This document shows positions 6,240-12,663 of a DNA stretch of 12,663 nucleotides, piece after piece. Origin of the DNA: Thermohalobaculum sp035527255 (lineage in GTDB: Bacteria; Pseudomonadota; Alphaproteobacteria; Rhodobacterales; Rhodobacteraceae); the NCBI GenBank assembly GCA_035527255.1, contig DATLAW010000041.1, positions 1 to 12,663 of the forward strand. The letters run 5' to 3'. The notes under the pieces were generated by a model. That model ran no database searches. It saw only the letters and a program-made list of their open reading frames with translations, and was not told the origin of the DNA. The translations under genes and the position numbers were made by a program. The first letter of the stretch is position 1. Every line of letters begins with the position of its first letter.

Positions 6240-7336
6240 CAACCGATCACCGCACTGACCGGCCTCGGATAGCCTTCTACGCGCCGATGAAGCCACCGGA
6301 TCACCCCAACCCTTCCGGCGACCGCCACATCGCCCGGCTGACCCTCGAGGCGTTGGCGCGCGCCGGGTTCGATGCCAAAACGGTCGCGCGGCTACGATCC
6401 CTCGACATGACCGGCGACCCGGCGGCGCAAGCCACGCTCCGGGCCGAAGCCAGGGCCGAGACTGCCCGACTAATCGGCGAAATGGCGACCGACCCGCCGG
6501 CGTTGTGGTTCACCTATCACTGCTACTACAAAGCCCCGGACCTTCTCGGCCCGACCGTCGCCGAGGCGCTCGGCATCCCCTATGTCATCTCCGAGGCGTC
6601 GATTTCGCCAAGCCGCCGCAGCGGGCCCTGGGCCGGTTTCGCTGGCCTGTCAAAAGCCGCCATCACCCGCGCTGATCGGCTGTTCTGGACCACCGCGCGT
6701 GACCGCCCGGCGCTGGAGGCAGCAGGAAACGGCGCGAAGATGGTCCACCTCGCCGCCTTCATCGACCCTGGCCCGAACCCTGGCCCGAACCCCGGCTCCC
6801 GCCAATCAGGCGACCCCCTGAAGCTCCTGACTGTCGCGATGATGCGCCCCGGCGACAAGCTGGAGAGCTTCCGTCGCCTGGCTGCCGCACTCGTCCACCT
6901 GCCGGGCGACTGGCGCCTTACGGTCGTCGGCCATGGCACCGCGCGCAAGGCCGCGCTCGACATTCTCGCCCCCTTCGCAGATCGGTTAATTCACATTGAC
7001 GATATCGATGACCCGAGCCTGATCCGCCCGCATTACGAGGCCGCTGACCTGCTGGTCTGGCCCGGCGTCAACGAGGGCGTCGGCATGGTATGGCTCGAAG
7101 CCCAGGCGGCTGGCCTGCCGGTGATCGCCGAGGACGGCCTCGCCGCCCGCGCCGTGATCGGCGGCGGCATGCTGACCCCGCCGGACGACCCGCGGGCCTT
7201 CGCCGAGGCAATCGTCGATGCCGCCGCCAATCGCCTGGCCCTTGGCCGCACTGCCCGCGCCCATGTCGAGGCACACCACAGCCTCGATGCCGCCGCCGAA
7301 ACCTTGAAATCCAGCCTGTTGGAGTTGCTCAAATGA
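6236..7336 (+). CDS. Glycosyltransferase, GT4-like (third operon glycosyltransferase)
   Basis: This 366-residue protein has a GT-B layout. The N-terminal half has RIAFYAPMKPPDHPNPSGDR (11-30), a glycine/serine loop typical of acceptor-side GT4 domains, then LGIPYVISEAS (112-122). A proline-asparagine linker (PGPNPGPNPGS, 178-188) leads into the donor domain, with LLTVAMMRPGDK (197-208), TVVGHG (229-234) and NEGVGMVWLEAQAAGLPVI (279-297). There the E-x7-E signature is intact (Glu280, Glu288). A retaining glycosyl transfer is expected; donor and acceptor are unknown. The ATG overlaps the stop of the preceding gene and has no good ribosome site of its own, which indicates translational coupling. 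Its stop in turn overlaps the phosphatase ATG. The two 12-bp repeats that encode the linker are listed separately. Confidence 0.85.
   Translation: MTTDHRTDRPRIAFYAPMKPPDHPNPSGDRHIARLTLEALARAGFDAKTVARLRSLDMTGDPAAQATLRAEARAETARLIGEMATDPPALWFTYHCYYKAPDLLGPTVAEALGIPYVISEASISPSRRSGPWAGFAGLSKAAITRADRLFWTTARDRPALEAAGNGAKMVHLAAFIDPGPNPGPNPGSRQSGDPLKLLTVAMMRPGDKLESFRRLAAALVHLPGDWRLTVVGHGTARKAALDILAPFADRLIHIDDIDDPSLIRPHYEAADLLVWPGVNEGVGMVWLEAQAAGLPVIAEDGLAARAVIGGGMLTPPDDPRAFAEAIVDAAANRLALGRTARAHVEAHHSLDAAAETLKSSLLELLK
6766..6789 (+). repeat. Two tandem 12-bp repeats encoding a PGPN linker
   Basis: Two perfect copies of CCCTGGCCCGAA (6766-6777 and 6778-6789) are followed by a degenerate third start (CCCCGGC). 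They are in frame in the third glycosyltransferase and add four residues each (PGPN) in the linker between its two domains. The repeat length is a multiple of three, so copy-number change would alter linker length without breaking the frame. Confidence 0.8.
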
Positions 7337-7929
7337 CCCGCATCGCGCTCCTGCGCCACTTCCCGACCTGCTGGAACAAGCAGCGCCGTTTTCAGGGTCA
7401 GACCGATATCCCTTTGACCGAGGATTCCCGCCAGAAGTTGCGCGCACTGGCGATCCCGGCACCCTGGAATGCTGCCCGGATCATCGCCTCGCCGCTATCG
7501 CGTGCCACCGAGACCGCACACATCCTCGCCCGTGGCCGCGCCGTTACCCCCGATCCCCGACTGGTTGAGATCAACTTCGGCAAATGGGAGGGCATGCACG
7601 GCGTCGACCTGCTGGCTGACCCGAACTCCGGCTATGTCAACGTCGAGGACAGTGGCTGGCACCGCCGCGCGCCCAACGGCGAAAGCCCGTGGGATGTGTG
7701 GGAACGGGTGCAGCCGGCGCTGGCCGAGATCGCCGCTGACCCGGCCCCCGCACTGCTGATCGTCCACCGCGCCCTGATGCGCGTGATCCTGGCCCGAGCC
7801 TGGGACTGGCACTTTGACAGCCCGGAGCCGTTCAAGATCAAGCCTGGGCGGATCTATCCGCTCACCCTGCTGCCCGACGGCACACCAACAGCGCCCGAGG
7901 AGCCCGACCGGCTGGAATCCTTTCCATGA
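7333..7929 (+). CDS. Histidine phosphatase family protein (phosphoglycerate mutase-like)
   Basis: This 198-residue protein belongs to the histidine phosphatase superfamily. The N-terminal motif is IALLRHFPT (4-12), where His9 is the expected phospho-acceptor and Arg8 binds phosphate. ASPLSRATETA (52-62) supplies the second arginine (Arg57), VEINFGKWEG (78-87) the acidic residue (Glu79), GES (116-118) a further family motif, and LIVHRALMR (142-150) the second histidine (His145). All catalytic residues are present, though the glycine normally following each histidine is replaced (RHF and VHR). It is cytoplasmic, with no signal peptide. By position it could remove phosphate from a sugar-phosphate intermediate made by its glycosyltransferase neighbours, as GpgP does for glucosyl-3-phosphoglycerate in mycobacteria; this is inference. 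The ATG overlaps the previous stop, with GGAG 8 bases upstream. Its TGA overlaps the next ATG. Confidence 0.88.
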   Translation: MTRIALLRHFPTCWNKQRRFQGQTDIPLTEDSRQKLRALAIPAPWNAARIIASPLSRATETAHILARGRAVTPDPRLVEINFGKWEGMHGVDLLADPNSGYVNVEDSGWHRRAPNGESPWDVWERVQPALAEIAADPAPALLIVHRALMRVILARAWDWHFDSPEPFKIKPGRIYPLTLLPDGTPTAPEEPDRLESFP

Positions 7930-9053
7930 CCAGGATAGCTTTTCTTTGCTGCCACCTCTCCGGCACCGGCCATCTGGTGCGGACCCTGGCGCTGGCCCGG
8001 GCAACCGCTGCTGCGGGGGCGGAAATTCTGGTGATTGGCGGCGGACGCCCGCTCGATCACATCGACCAGAACGACCTGCCCTTCCTGCAACTCCCCCCGG
8101 TGCAGGTCCCGGATTTCGACTTCTCGACCCTGCGCACCCCGGAGGGTATCCCCGCCGATGACGCCTACCTCGCGGCGCGGCGCACTGCACTGGAGCAGGC
8201 GCTGACGCAGTTCCGCCCCGACGCCCTGATAACCGAGCTGTTCCCCCTCGGCCGCCGCATCCTGGCCACCGAATTCGAGGCCGCCATCGCCGCCACCCGC
8301 GCCGCTAACCCGGCGGCAAAAATCATCGCCTCGGTTCGCGACATCCCTGAGCCGCCGAAAAAGCCCGGACGGATGGAGCAGGCAGCCGCGCGCCTGCGCC
8401 GCCACTACGACGCCGTGCTGGTCCACGGCGACGCCAGCTTCCTGCACCTCACAAAGACCTGGGCCTTACCCGCCGACCTGACACCCATGATCTACCACAC
8501 CGGCTATGTCGCCGGCCCGCCACCGCCAGCTTGCGACATCCCCAACGACACCGTGCTGGTTGCCGTCGGCGGCGGTGTCCTCGGTCGCCGCCTTCTGGCA
8601 CTGGCGGTGCAGGCCGCCGCCCTCTCCACCCGCCCCTGGCACCTGCTGACCGGCGGCGCCGATGCCGCTGACCTCGCCCGTGATCTCAATCTACGGTACG
8701 GCCGGGCCAACCTGACCATTCAACCTGCCCGGCCTGACTACAAATCTCTGCTCGCCAACGCCGCCTGTTCGATCAGCCTCGCCGGTTACAACACCGTCCT
8801 CGACCTCGCCGGCTGCACCACTCCGGCGATCATCGTGCCGTTCGACGAGCATGACGAGCGCGAGCAGGTCATCCGGGCCGAACGCCTCGCCCGGTGCGAA
8901 GGTTTCACCGTCCTGCGTATCGGCGATCTGACCCCGGAGATCCTGGCCGATGCCGCCGGGCGCGCCGCCGCCACTCGCCGCCCGCCCCTGACCCTTGCCC
9001 GCGACGGCGCCCCCCGTGCCGCCGCCAAAATTCTGGAGCTTGCCGCCAGATGA
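7926..9053 (+). CDS. COG4671-like GT-B glycosyltransferase (second copy in operon)
   Basis: This 375-residue cytoplasmic protein has the same general plan as the first operon gene. HLSGTGHLVRTLALA (10-24) is the N-terminal loop, with GTGHLxR in place of GLGHLRR. It has IIASVRDIPEPPKKPGR (133-149), VLVAVGGGVLG (210-220), SLAGYNTVLDL (284-294) and a charged FDEHDEREQVIRAERL (306-321). The GYNT and EQxIRA elements match GGYNT and REQVIRA in the first gene, so the two are distant relatives rather than a recent duplication. It carries an N-terminal CC pair (residues 8-9). The family prediction is glycosyl transfer from a nucleotide sugar; specificity cannot be told. The start and stop both form ATGA overlaps with the phosphatase and methyltransferase genes. 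Confidence 0.82.
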   Translation: MTRIAFLCCHLSGTGHLVRTLALARATAAAGAEILVIGGGRPLDHIDQNDLPFLQLPPVQVPDFDFSTLRTPEGIPADDAYLAARRTALEQALTQFRPDALITELFPLGRRILATEFEAAIAATRAANPAAKIIASVRDIPEPPKKPGRMEQAAARLRRHYDAVLVHGDASFLHLTKTWALPADLTPMIYHTGYVAGPPPPACDIPNDTVLVAVGGGVLGRRLLALAVQAAALSTRPWHLLTGGADAADLARDLNLRYGRANLTIQPARPDYKSLLANAACSISLAGYNTVLDLAGCTTPAIIVPFDEHDEREQVIRAERLARCEGFTVLRIGDLTPEILADAAGRAAATRRPPLTLARDGAPRAAAKILELAAR

Positions 9054-9751
9054 CCGAAAAGAAATACATCCACGATGTCGATGGCCTGAACGCGCGGCTC
9101 CAGGAAATCACCAGCCGGGCGCAGGTCGATCTGCGCTACCTCCACGACGATCGCAGCCGCCAGCACATTGTCACGGCAACCCAAGACTGCACCCTGATCC
9201 TCGATGTCGGCGCCGGCATGCGCGACCATCTCGGCGCATTGGGCGGGCGGGTCGAGACCCTCGATCTGAATGACTTCGGCGACCACCCGGACATCCTCGG
9301 CGATGTCTGCTCGCCGTTTCCGGACTGGATGGAGGGCCGCTATGACGCGGTGATCGCACTTGCGATCCTCGAGCATGTCTACAACCCCGCCGCCGCCGTC
9401 GCCAACTTCGGTCGCGCGCTGAAACCCGGCGGGAAACTTTTCCTGTATGTCCCCTGGATGTGGCGCTACCACGCCCCGCGCGACCTGATGTTCCAGGATT
9501 ACCAGCGCCTCAGCCGCGACGGCATGGCCTACCTGCTGCGTGATTTCGAGGCGGTGACGCTATACCCCCTGCGCGGCAAATACTCCGCCATCCTCAACAT
9601 GCTGAAATTCTGGAAATCATCGGTCGAGCGCCGCTTCGGTGGCCGGGTCAACCGCCTGGTCGACGCCGGCGCCAGCGACTGGCGCAACACCATCCAGACC
9701 AGCGGCTTCTTCGCCGAGGCCCGAAAACCAGAGGGCGACGATGCCGGTTAA
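9050..9751 (+). CDS. Class I SAM-dependent methyltransferase
   Basis: This 233-residue protein has the Rossmann motifs of class I methyltransferases: ILDVGAGM (50-57) as motif I for SAM binding, VETLDLND (68-75) as motif II, YDAVIALAILEHVYNP (98-113) as the post-II and motif III region, and LKPGGKLFLYVPWMWRYHAP (124-143). The sequence resembles the ubiquinone/menaquinone-like and glycan-cluster methyltransferases (Methyltransf_11 type) that modify hydroxyls of small molecules or sugars. It sits between a glycosyltransferase and a glycoside-hydrolase-like gene, so sugar O-methylation is a reasonable guess, but the substrate is not shown. No signal peptide or membrane helix is seen. The ATG overlaps the previous stop, and its last 11 bases overlap the next gene. 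Confidence 0.87.
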   Translation: MTEKKYIHDVDGLNARLQEITSRAQVDLRYLHDDRSRQHIVTATQDCTLILDVGAGMRDHLGALGGRVETLDLNDFGDHPDILGDVCSPFPDWMEGRYDAVIALAILEHVYNPAAAVANFGRALKPGGKLFLYVPWMWRYHAPRDLMFQDYQRLSRDGMAYLLRDFEAVTLYPLRGKYSAILNMLKFWKSSVERRFGGRVNRLVDAGASDWRNTIQTSGFFAEARKPEGDDAG

Positions 9752-10667
9752 AATCCACCGCCTGCTGGACGCCCCAATCATCCACCCCGGCCTTGACCCC
9801 AGTCTCGGCGACAACATCAACGGCCCCTCGCTGATCCGGGTGCCTGAATGGATCGTCAGCCCCCTCGCCCGATACTACCTGTACTTCGCCCACCACGAGG
9901 GCAAATCGATCCGCCTTGCCTACGCCGACACCCTGACCGGCCCCTGGCGCATCCATCGCCCCGGCGCCATTCGCCTCGACCAGACCCCCCTGCCGCAAAC
10001 CCCGCCGTCGGTGCCGCAACCGGCCTGGGCGGTGGCCAAGGGTGTCGAAGGCCTCTACCCCCACATCGCCTCGCCGGATGTCCATATCGATACTGCCCAG
10101 CGCCGCCTGACGATGTATTTCCACGGCCTGGACCACAGCGGCGAACAGGTCAGCCTGACAGCCACCTCGTCGGATGGGTTGAATTGGCAGCTAGCCGGCC
10201 CGATGATCGACCAGGTCTATCTCCGAGCCTTCCATCACGGCGGCACCGGCTATGCCATGGCCTGGGCCGGGCAGATCCTCCATGCGACCCCCAATGGCGG
10301 GTTCGAGCCTGGCCCGATGCCGTTCCCGCCCGGCCACCGCCATTGCGCCGTGCTGGTCCGGGGCAACATCTTGCACGTCCTCTGGACCCGCATCGGCGAC
10401 GCGCCGGAGCGGATCCTGCACTCCACCATCGGTCTGTCGGGCAACTGGCAGGACTGGCGCCTCGGCGACACCGCGCAAGTGCTGCGGCCCGAGCGATCAT
10501 GGGAAGGCGCCGACCTGCCCATCACCGCATCGGAGATCGGCACCGCGACCCACTTTGAGCACGCCCTGCGCGATCCCTGTTTCTTCGAGGAATCCGGGCG
10601 CCTGTATCTGATCTACGCCGGCGGCGGCGAGGCTGCACTGGGGTTGGCGGAGATCACCGGCCTCTGA
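9741..10667 (+). CDS. GH43-like five-bladed beta-propeller protein (glycoside hydrolase-like)
   Basis: This 308-residue protein looks like a five-bladed beta-propeller of the GH43/GH117-like superfamily. Repeated blade signatures are YYLYFAHHEGKSIRLAYADT (45-64) then LTGPW, HIASPDVHID (108-117), LTMYFHG (123-129) then ATSSDGLNW (141-149), ILHVLWTRI (210-218), and DPCFFEESGRLYLIYAGGGE (278-297). Candidate acids are the aspartates in SPDV and RDPC and Glu52, but I cannot assign the catalytic set. I chose ATG 9741, with GAGGG 5 bases upstream and 11 bases inside the methyltransferase gene, because a longer frame upstream only shadows that gene. There is no signal peptide, so it is probably cytoplasmic, which is uncommon for a glycan-degrading enzyme and suggests trimming or binding of the operon product. 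It is the last gene of the operon, with 34 bp to a convergent gene. Confidence 0.75.
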   Translation: MPVKIHRLLDAPIIHPGLDPSLGDNINGPSLIRVPEWIVSPLARYYLYFAHHEGKSIRLAYADTLTGPWRIHRPGAIRLDQTPLPQTPPSVPQPAWAVAKGVEGLYPHIASPDVHIDTAQRRLTMYFHGLDHSGEQVSLTATSSDGLNWQLAGPMIDQVYLRAFHHGGTGYAMAWAGQILHATPNGGFEPGPMPFPPGHRHCAVLVRGNILHVLWTRIGDAPERILHSTIGLSGNWQDWRLGDTAQVLRPERSWEGADLPITASEIGTATHFEHALRDPCFFEESGRLYLIYAGGGEAALGLAEITGL

Positions 10668-10683
10668 TCAGGCGGTTGCGATC

Positions 10684-10700
10684 CGGCCGTGATCAGGCCG
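10684..10700. terminator. Weak hairpin between convergent genes
   Basis: CGGCC (10684-10688) and GGCCG (10696-10700) form a 5-bp GC stem with a 7-base loop, in the 34 bp between the operon end and the stop of the acyl-AMP ligase gene. It could act in both directions, but no T-run follows on either strand. The 9-mer TGATCAGGC also occurs twice here (10665-10673 and 10690-10698). Confidence 0.25.
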
Positions 10701-10701
10701 C

Positions 10702-12429
10702 TCAGCAGTCGAATGCGCCGGCCAGGAACATGTCCCGGGCTTTCGAGCGGCTCAACTTGCCCGACGAGGTGCGCGGTAACGCGCCGGGCGCGCACAGTGC
10801 CACCTGGGCCTCAATCCCGCAAATCTTGCGTACTGCGGCACCGATTGCGGCGCGAAAGGCTTCGCGCTCCGCGGGCTCACGGCGACGGCATTCAACAACC
10901 AGACCGACACGCTCGTTCTCCGGACCGTCATCGCCTTCATCGGCCAGCTGAAAGGCAGCCACGCTGCCCTCCTTGGCGCCGTCAACGTGCGTCTCGACCA
11001 ACCATTCGATGTCCTGGGGCCAGATGTTGCGGCCATTGACGATGATTAGATCCTTGACCCGGCCGGTCACGATAACCTCGTCGCCACGCATGTAACCGAG
11101 ATCGCCGGTATCGAGCCAGCCATCGTGCGACAGCACCCGCGCGGTCTCCTCCGGGTTACCGAAATAGCCCTTCATCAAGCTTGGCCCACTGATGAAGATC
11201 TGCCCGACATGGCCTTGCGGCAGGATGCCGCCCGCATCATCTCGGATCTCAAGCTGGTGATCGGGAAGCGGCTTGCCGCAAATGGCGAACTCGCGGCTGC
11301 GCCCGCCGGCACCCGGGACAACCGCGATGCGCTCGTCGCGCAACCGATCGGTGTCAACCAATTCGGTACGCGCCCCCGCACCCACTGGCGCAAAGGTCAA
11401 CCCGAGCGCCGCCTCGGCCATACCATAGCTCGGCAGGAAGCTCTCGCTCCGGAAACCGTACGGCGCGAAAGTCCCGGCGAAATTGTTCAGATTGGCAATC
11501 TTGATGATGTCGCCTCCAATCCCGGCGATGCGCCACGACGACAGGTCTAGCGTAGCAGCGGGTCGCGCCCGGCGCGCGGCGAGATCATAACCAAACGACG
11601 GCGCATAGGTCATGGTGCCGCGGTTCCGACTGATCAGCTCCAGCCAGATACCTGGCCGAAGGATAAAATCCCGCGTCGTCAGATAGTCGGCGCTCATCTG
11701 GCAGGCGATAGGAACCATCACGCAACCAACCAGCCCCATATCATGATAATATGGCAGCCAGCTGACCCCTCGGTCGCCTTCGCGAAGTTCTAGACCGTGG
11801 ACCGACATAGCGCGGATGTTTGCCATCATCGCGCCATGCGTCACCGCGACACCCTTGGGATCGCTGGTGGTACCGGACGAGAACTGCAGATAGGCGATTT
11901 CGTCGGAATTTGGCGCGCTAACGAGCGGCAAAGTCGATGCCGCATTGTCGAGATCCGCCAGCGTCCCGACAAAGGCCAGCGCCCGGTCGGAAAGTGACTC
12001 AGCGATCCAGTCGCGGAACATCTGCGGCGCGACCGCCGCCGAGATGTCGGCAACATCGGCGATACGGCGCAACTGCTCGCCGTAGGCGACGCGCGAGCCA
12101 AAGGCGCTGGGAAGTGGCACTGGACAAGGCACCAGCCGGGCATAGAGACAACCCATCAATGCCCGCGAAAAATCCGCCTCGGTCTCGGCAACAATCGCTA
12201 CCCGGTCGCCAGGCTGCAATCCACGCGCCAGAAACCGCCCGGCCACCGCCAGCGCATCCTCGCGCATTTGCGCCCAGGTGATCAGATCCGCCAGCTCGCC
12301 ACGAGCAGTATAGAAGTTCATGCCGCCGACACCGCCCGCGGCATAATCAAGCGCATCGGTCAGCGTGGCGAAGTCGCCAAGCCGCTTGCCGATCGCATTG
12401 TCAGTGGGTGTCGGCGAAAGCGCCGGCAT
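10702..12429 (-). CDS. Fatty acyl-AMP ligase / acyl-CoA synthetase-like adenylating enzyme
   Basis: This 575-residue adenylate-forming enzyme activates a carboxylic acid with ATP. The core motif LQFSSGTTSDPKGVAVTHG (181-199) binds phosphate. WLPYYHDMGLVG (224-235) is characteristic of fatty acyl-AMP ligases. SYGMAEAALGL (334-344) and GWLDTGDLGYM (437-447) form the adenine and ribose site. GRVKDLIIVNGRNIWPQDIE (456-475) is the hinge, and LPRTSSGKLSR (551-561) carries the C-terminal catalytic lysine (about Lys558). The length and the GRNxxPQDIE hinge favour the fatty acyl-AMP ligase subgroup, which passes acyl adenylates to an acyl carrier protein, over CoA ligases; this is a family inference. 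No carrier protein is in the window. The ATG has AGGG 7 bases upstream (GAGGGATAGGG). It converges on the glycosyltransferase operon and could supply an acyl group for its product. Confidence 0.88.
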   Translation of the reverse strand: MPALSPTPTDNAIGKRLGDFATLTDALDYAAGGVGGMNFYTARGELADLITWAQMREDALAVAGRFLARGLQPGDRVAIVAETEADFSRALMGCLYARLVPCPVPLPSAFGSRVAYGEQLRRIADVADISAAVAPQMFRDWIAESLSDRALAFVGTLADLDNAASTLPLVSAPNSDEIAYLQFSSGTTSDPKGVAVTHGAMMANIRAMSVHGLELREGDRGVSWLPYYHDMGLVGCVMVPIACQMSADYLTTRDFILRPGIWLELISRNRGTMTYAPSFGYDLAARRARPAATLDLSSWRIAGIGGDIIKIANLNNFAGTFAPYGFRSESFLPSYGMAEAALGLTFAPVGAGARTELVDTDRLRDERIAVVPGAGGRSREFAICGKPLPDHQLEIRDDAGGILPQGHVGQIFISGPSLMKGYFGNPEETARVLSHDGWLDTGDLGYMRGDEVIVTGRVKDLIIVNGRNIWPQDIEWLVETHVDGAKEGSVAAFQLADEGDDGPENERVGLVVECRRREPAEREAFRAAIGAAVRKICGIEAQVALCAPGALPRTSSGKLSRSKARDMFLAGAFDC

Positions 12430-12528
12430 TTATTAACCCTATCCCTCGGTTCTCCCGGCATGACAGTTACCGGCGTCGCTTGATTTGTCGTGGCGGATAT
12501 CACTTGTCCAGCGTTAGATAAAGCCTTA
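12430..12528 (-). promoter_or_regulatory. Upstream region of the acyl-AMP ligase gene
   Basis: These 99 bases lie between the ligase start codon and the likely left end of an insertion sequence. On the minus strand GAGGGATAGGG precedes the ATG by 7 bases as ribosome site. I see no strong -35/-10 pair; TGGACA (12512-12507) followed at 17 bases by CAAATC is the nearest and is poor. Any native regulatory sequence farther upstream has been separated from the gene by the insertion. Confidence 0.35.
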
Positions 12529-12663
12529 GAGCCTGACCGGAAAGTAGTTGAGCCATATCGGCATATTATGATTCACCGTCTTTGTTCGGAAGATGGAGGA
12601 CCAGATGCCTTGGAACGATACCGCTCGGGTTGAGCATAGACGGAGTTGCGCGCGCTATCCAAG
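12529..12663 (+). mobile_element. IS5-family insertion sequence, left end (runs off window)
   Basis: The base after TA at 12527-12528 begins GAGCCTGACCGGAAAGTAG, which looks like the terminal inverted repeat of an IS5-family element (IS427-like group, which often duplicates a TA or TNA target). The transposase starts 76 bases in. The right end, second repeat and target duplication are outside the window, so the boundary is inferred only from the left side. Transposition away from its current position cannot be assessed. Confidence 0.7.
12605..12663 (+). CDS. IS5-family transposase, N-terminal fragment (cut by window edge)
   Basis: Only the first 19 codons are visible: MPWNDTARVEHRRSCARYP. 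This resembles the conserved start of IS5/IS427-type transposases (MPWxxxxRxxYRRxxxRYxSD, DDE-type enzymes), although SCARYP replaces the more usual GLRYAS-like part. GGAGGA (12595-12600) is 4 bases before the ATG, a strong ribosome site. The catalytic domain is not in the window, so whether the gene is intact is unknown. It reads away from the acyl-AMP ligase gene. Confidence 0.7.
   Translation, partial: MPWNDTARVEHRRSCARYP

Noticed and set aside
7495..8190. 231-codon minus-strand frame opposite the phosphatase and second COG4671-like gene
   Set aside because: It is an arginine- and glycine-rich antisense shadow spanning two well-supported plus-strand genes.
8786..9472. 228-codon minus-strand frame opposite the glycosyltransferase/methyltransferase junction
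   Set aside because: The plus strand has complete methyltransferase motifs and an ATGA junction; this frame has no recognisable domain.
1..12663. CRISPR arrays, tRNA or rRNA genes, phage genes
   Set aside because: No regularly spaced repeats, no tRNA-like or rRNA-like sequence, and no phage structural or integrase gene was seen by eye.

Overview
The window looks like a chromosomal segment of a high-GC alphaproteobacterium, possibly of the Rhodobacterales or a related order. The reasons are the GC-rich codon use, a small YdcH/DUF465 protein beginning MSHVPHEL, a sulfite-exporter gene followed by a TIGR02186-type gene, and dense ATGA stop/start overlaps. The taxonomic placement is an inference from protein style; no rRNA or tRNA gene is present.

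Left part (1-2420), all on the minus strand: two tandem TauE/SafE membrane exporters that are about 70% identical by hand count, with the start of a TIGR02186-family periplasmic protein translationally coupled behind the downstream copy. Upstream of each exporter is the same 32-bp block (27/32 identical, no gaps) lying in a matched short open frame, a candidate leader peptide or regulatory element.

Middle left (2421-3791): a small plus-strand YdcH/DUF465 gene converges with a minus-strand gene for an unrecognised, probably TPR-like, exported protein with a C-terminal membrane anchor. A 309-bp divergent intergenic region follows.

Centre (3792-10667), plus strand: a compact seven-gene operon with gaps or overlaps of only a few bases. 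Its order is a COG4671-like GT-B glycosyltransferase, a GT4 glycosyltransferase, a second GT4-like glycosyltransferase, a histidine phosphatase, a second COG4671-like glycosyltransferase, a SAM-dependent methyltransferase, and a GH43-like beta-propeller protein. None has an obvious signal peptide or membrane segment. Together they could build, dephosphorylate, methylate and possibly trim a glycan or glycoconjugate on the cytoplasmic side. No polymerase, flippase or export gene is in view. This is the best candidate here for an undescribed system.

Right part (10668-12663): a convergent minus-strand gene for a fatty acyl-AMP ligase/acyl-CoA synthetase-like enzyme, which might supply an activated acyl group to the same product. 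About 100 bp upstream of its start codon lies the left end of an IS5-family insertion sequence, whose transposase begins at 12605 and runs off the window.
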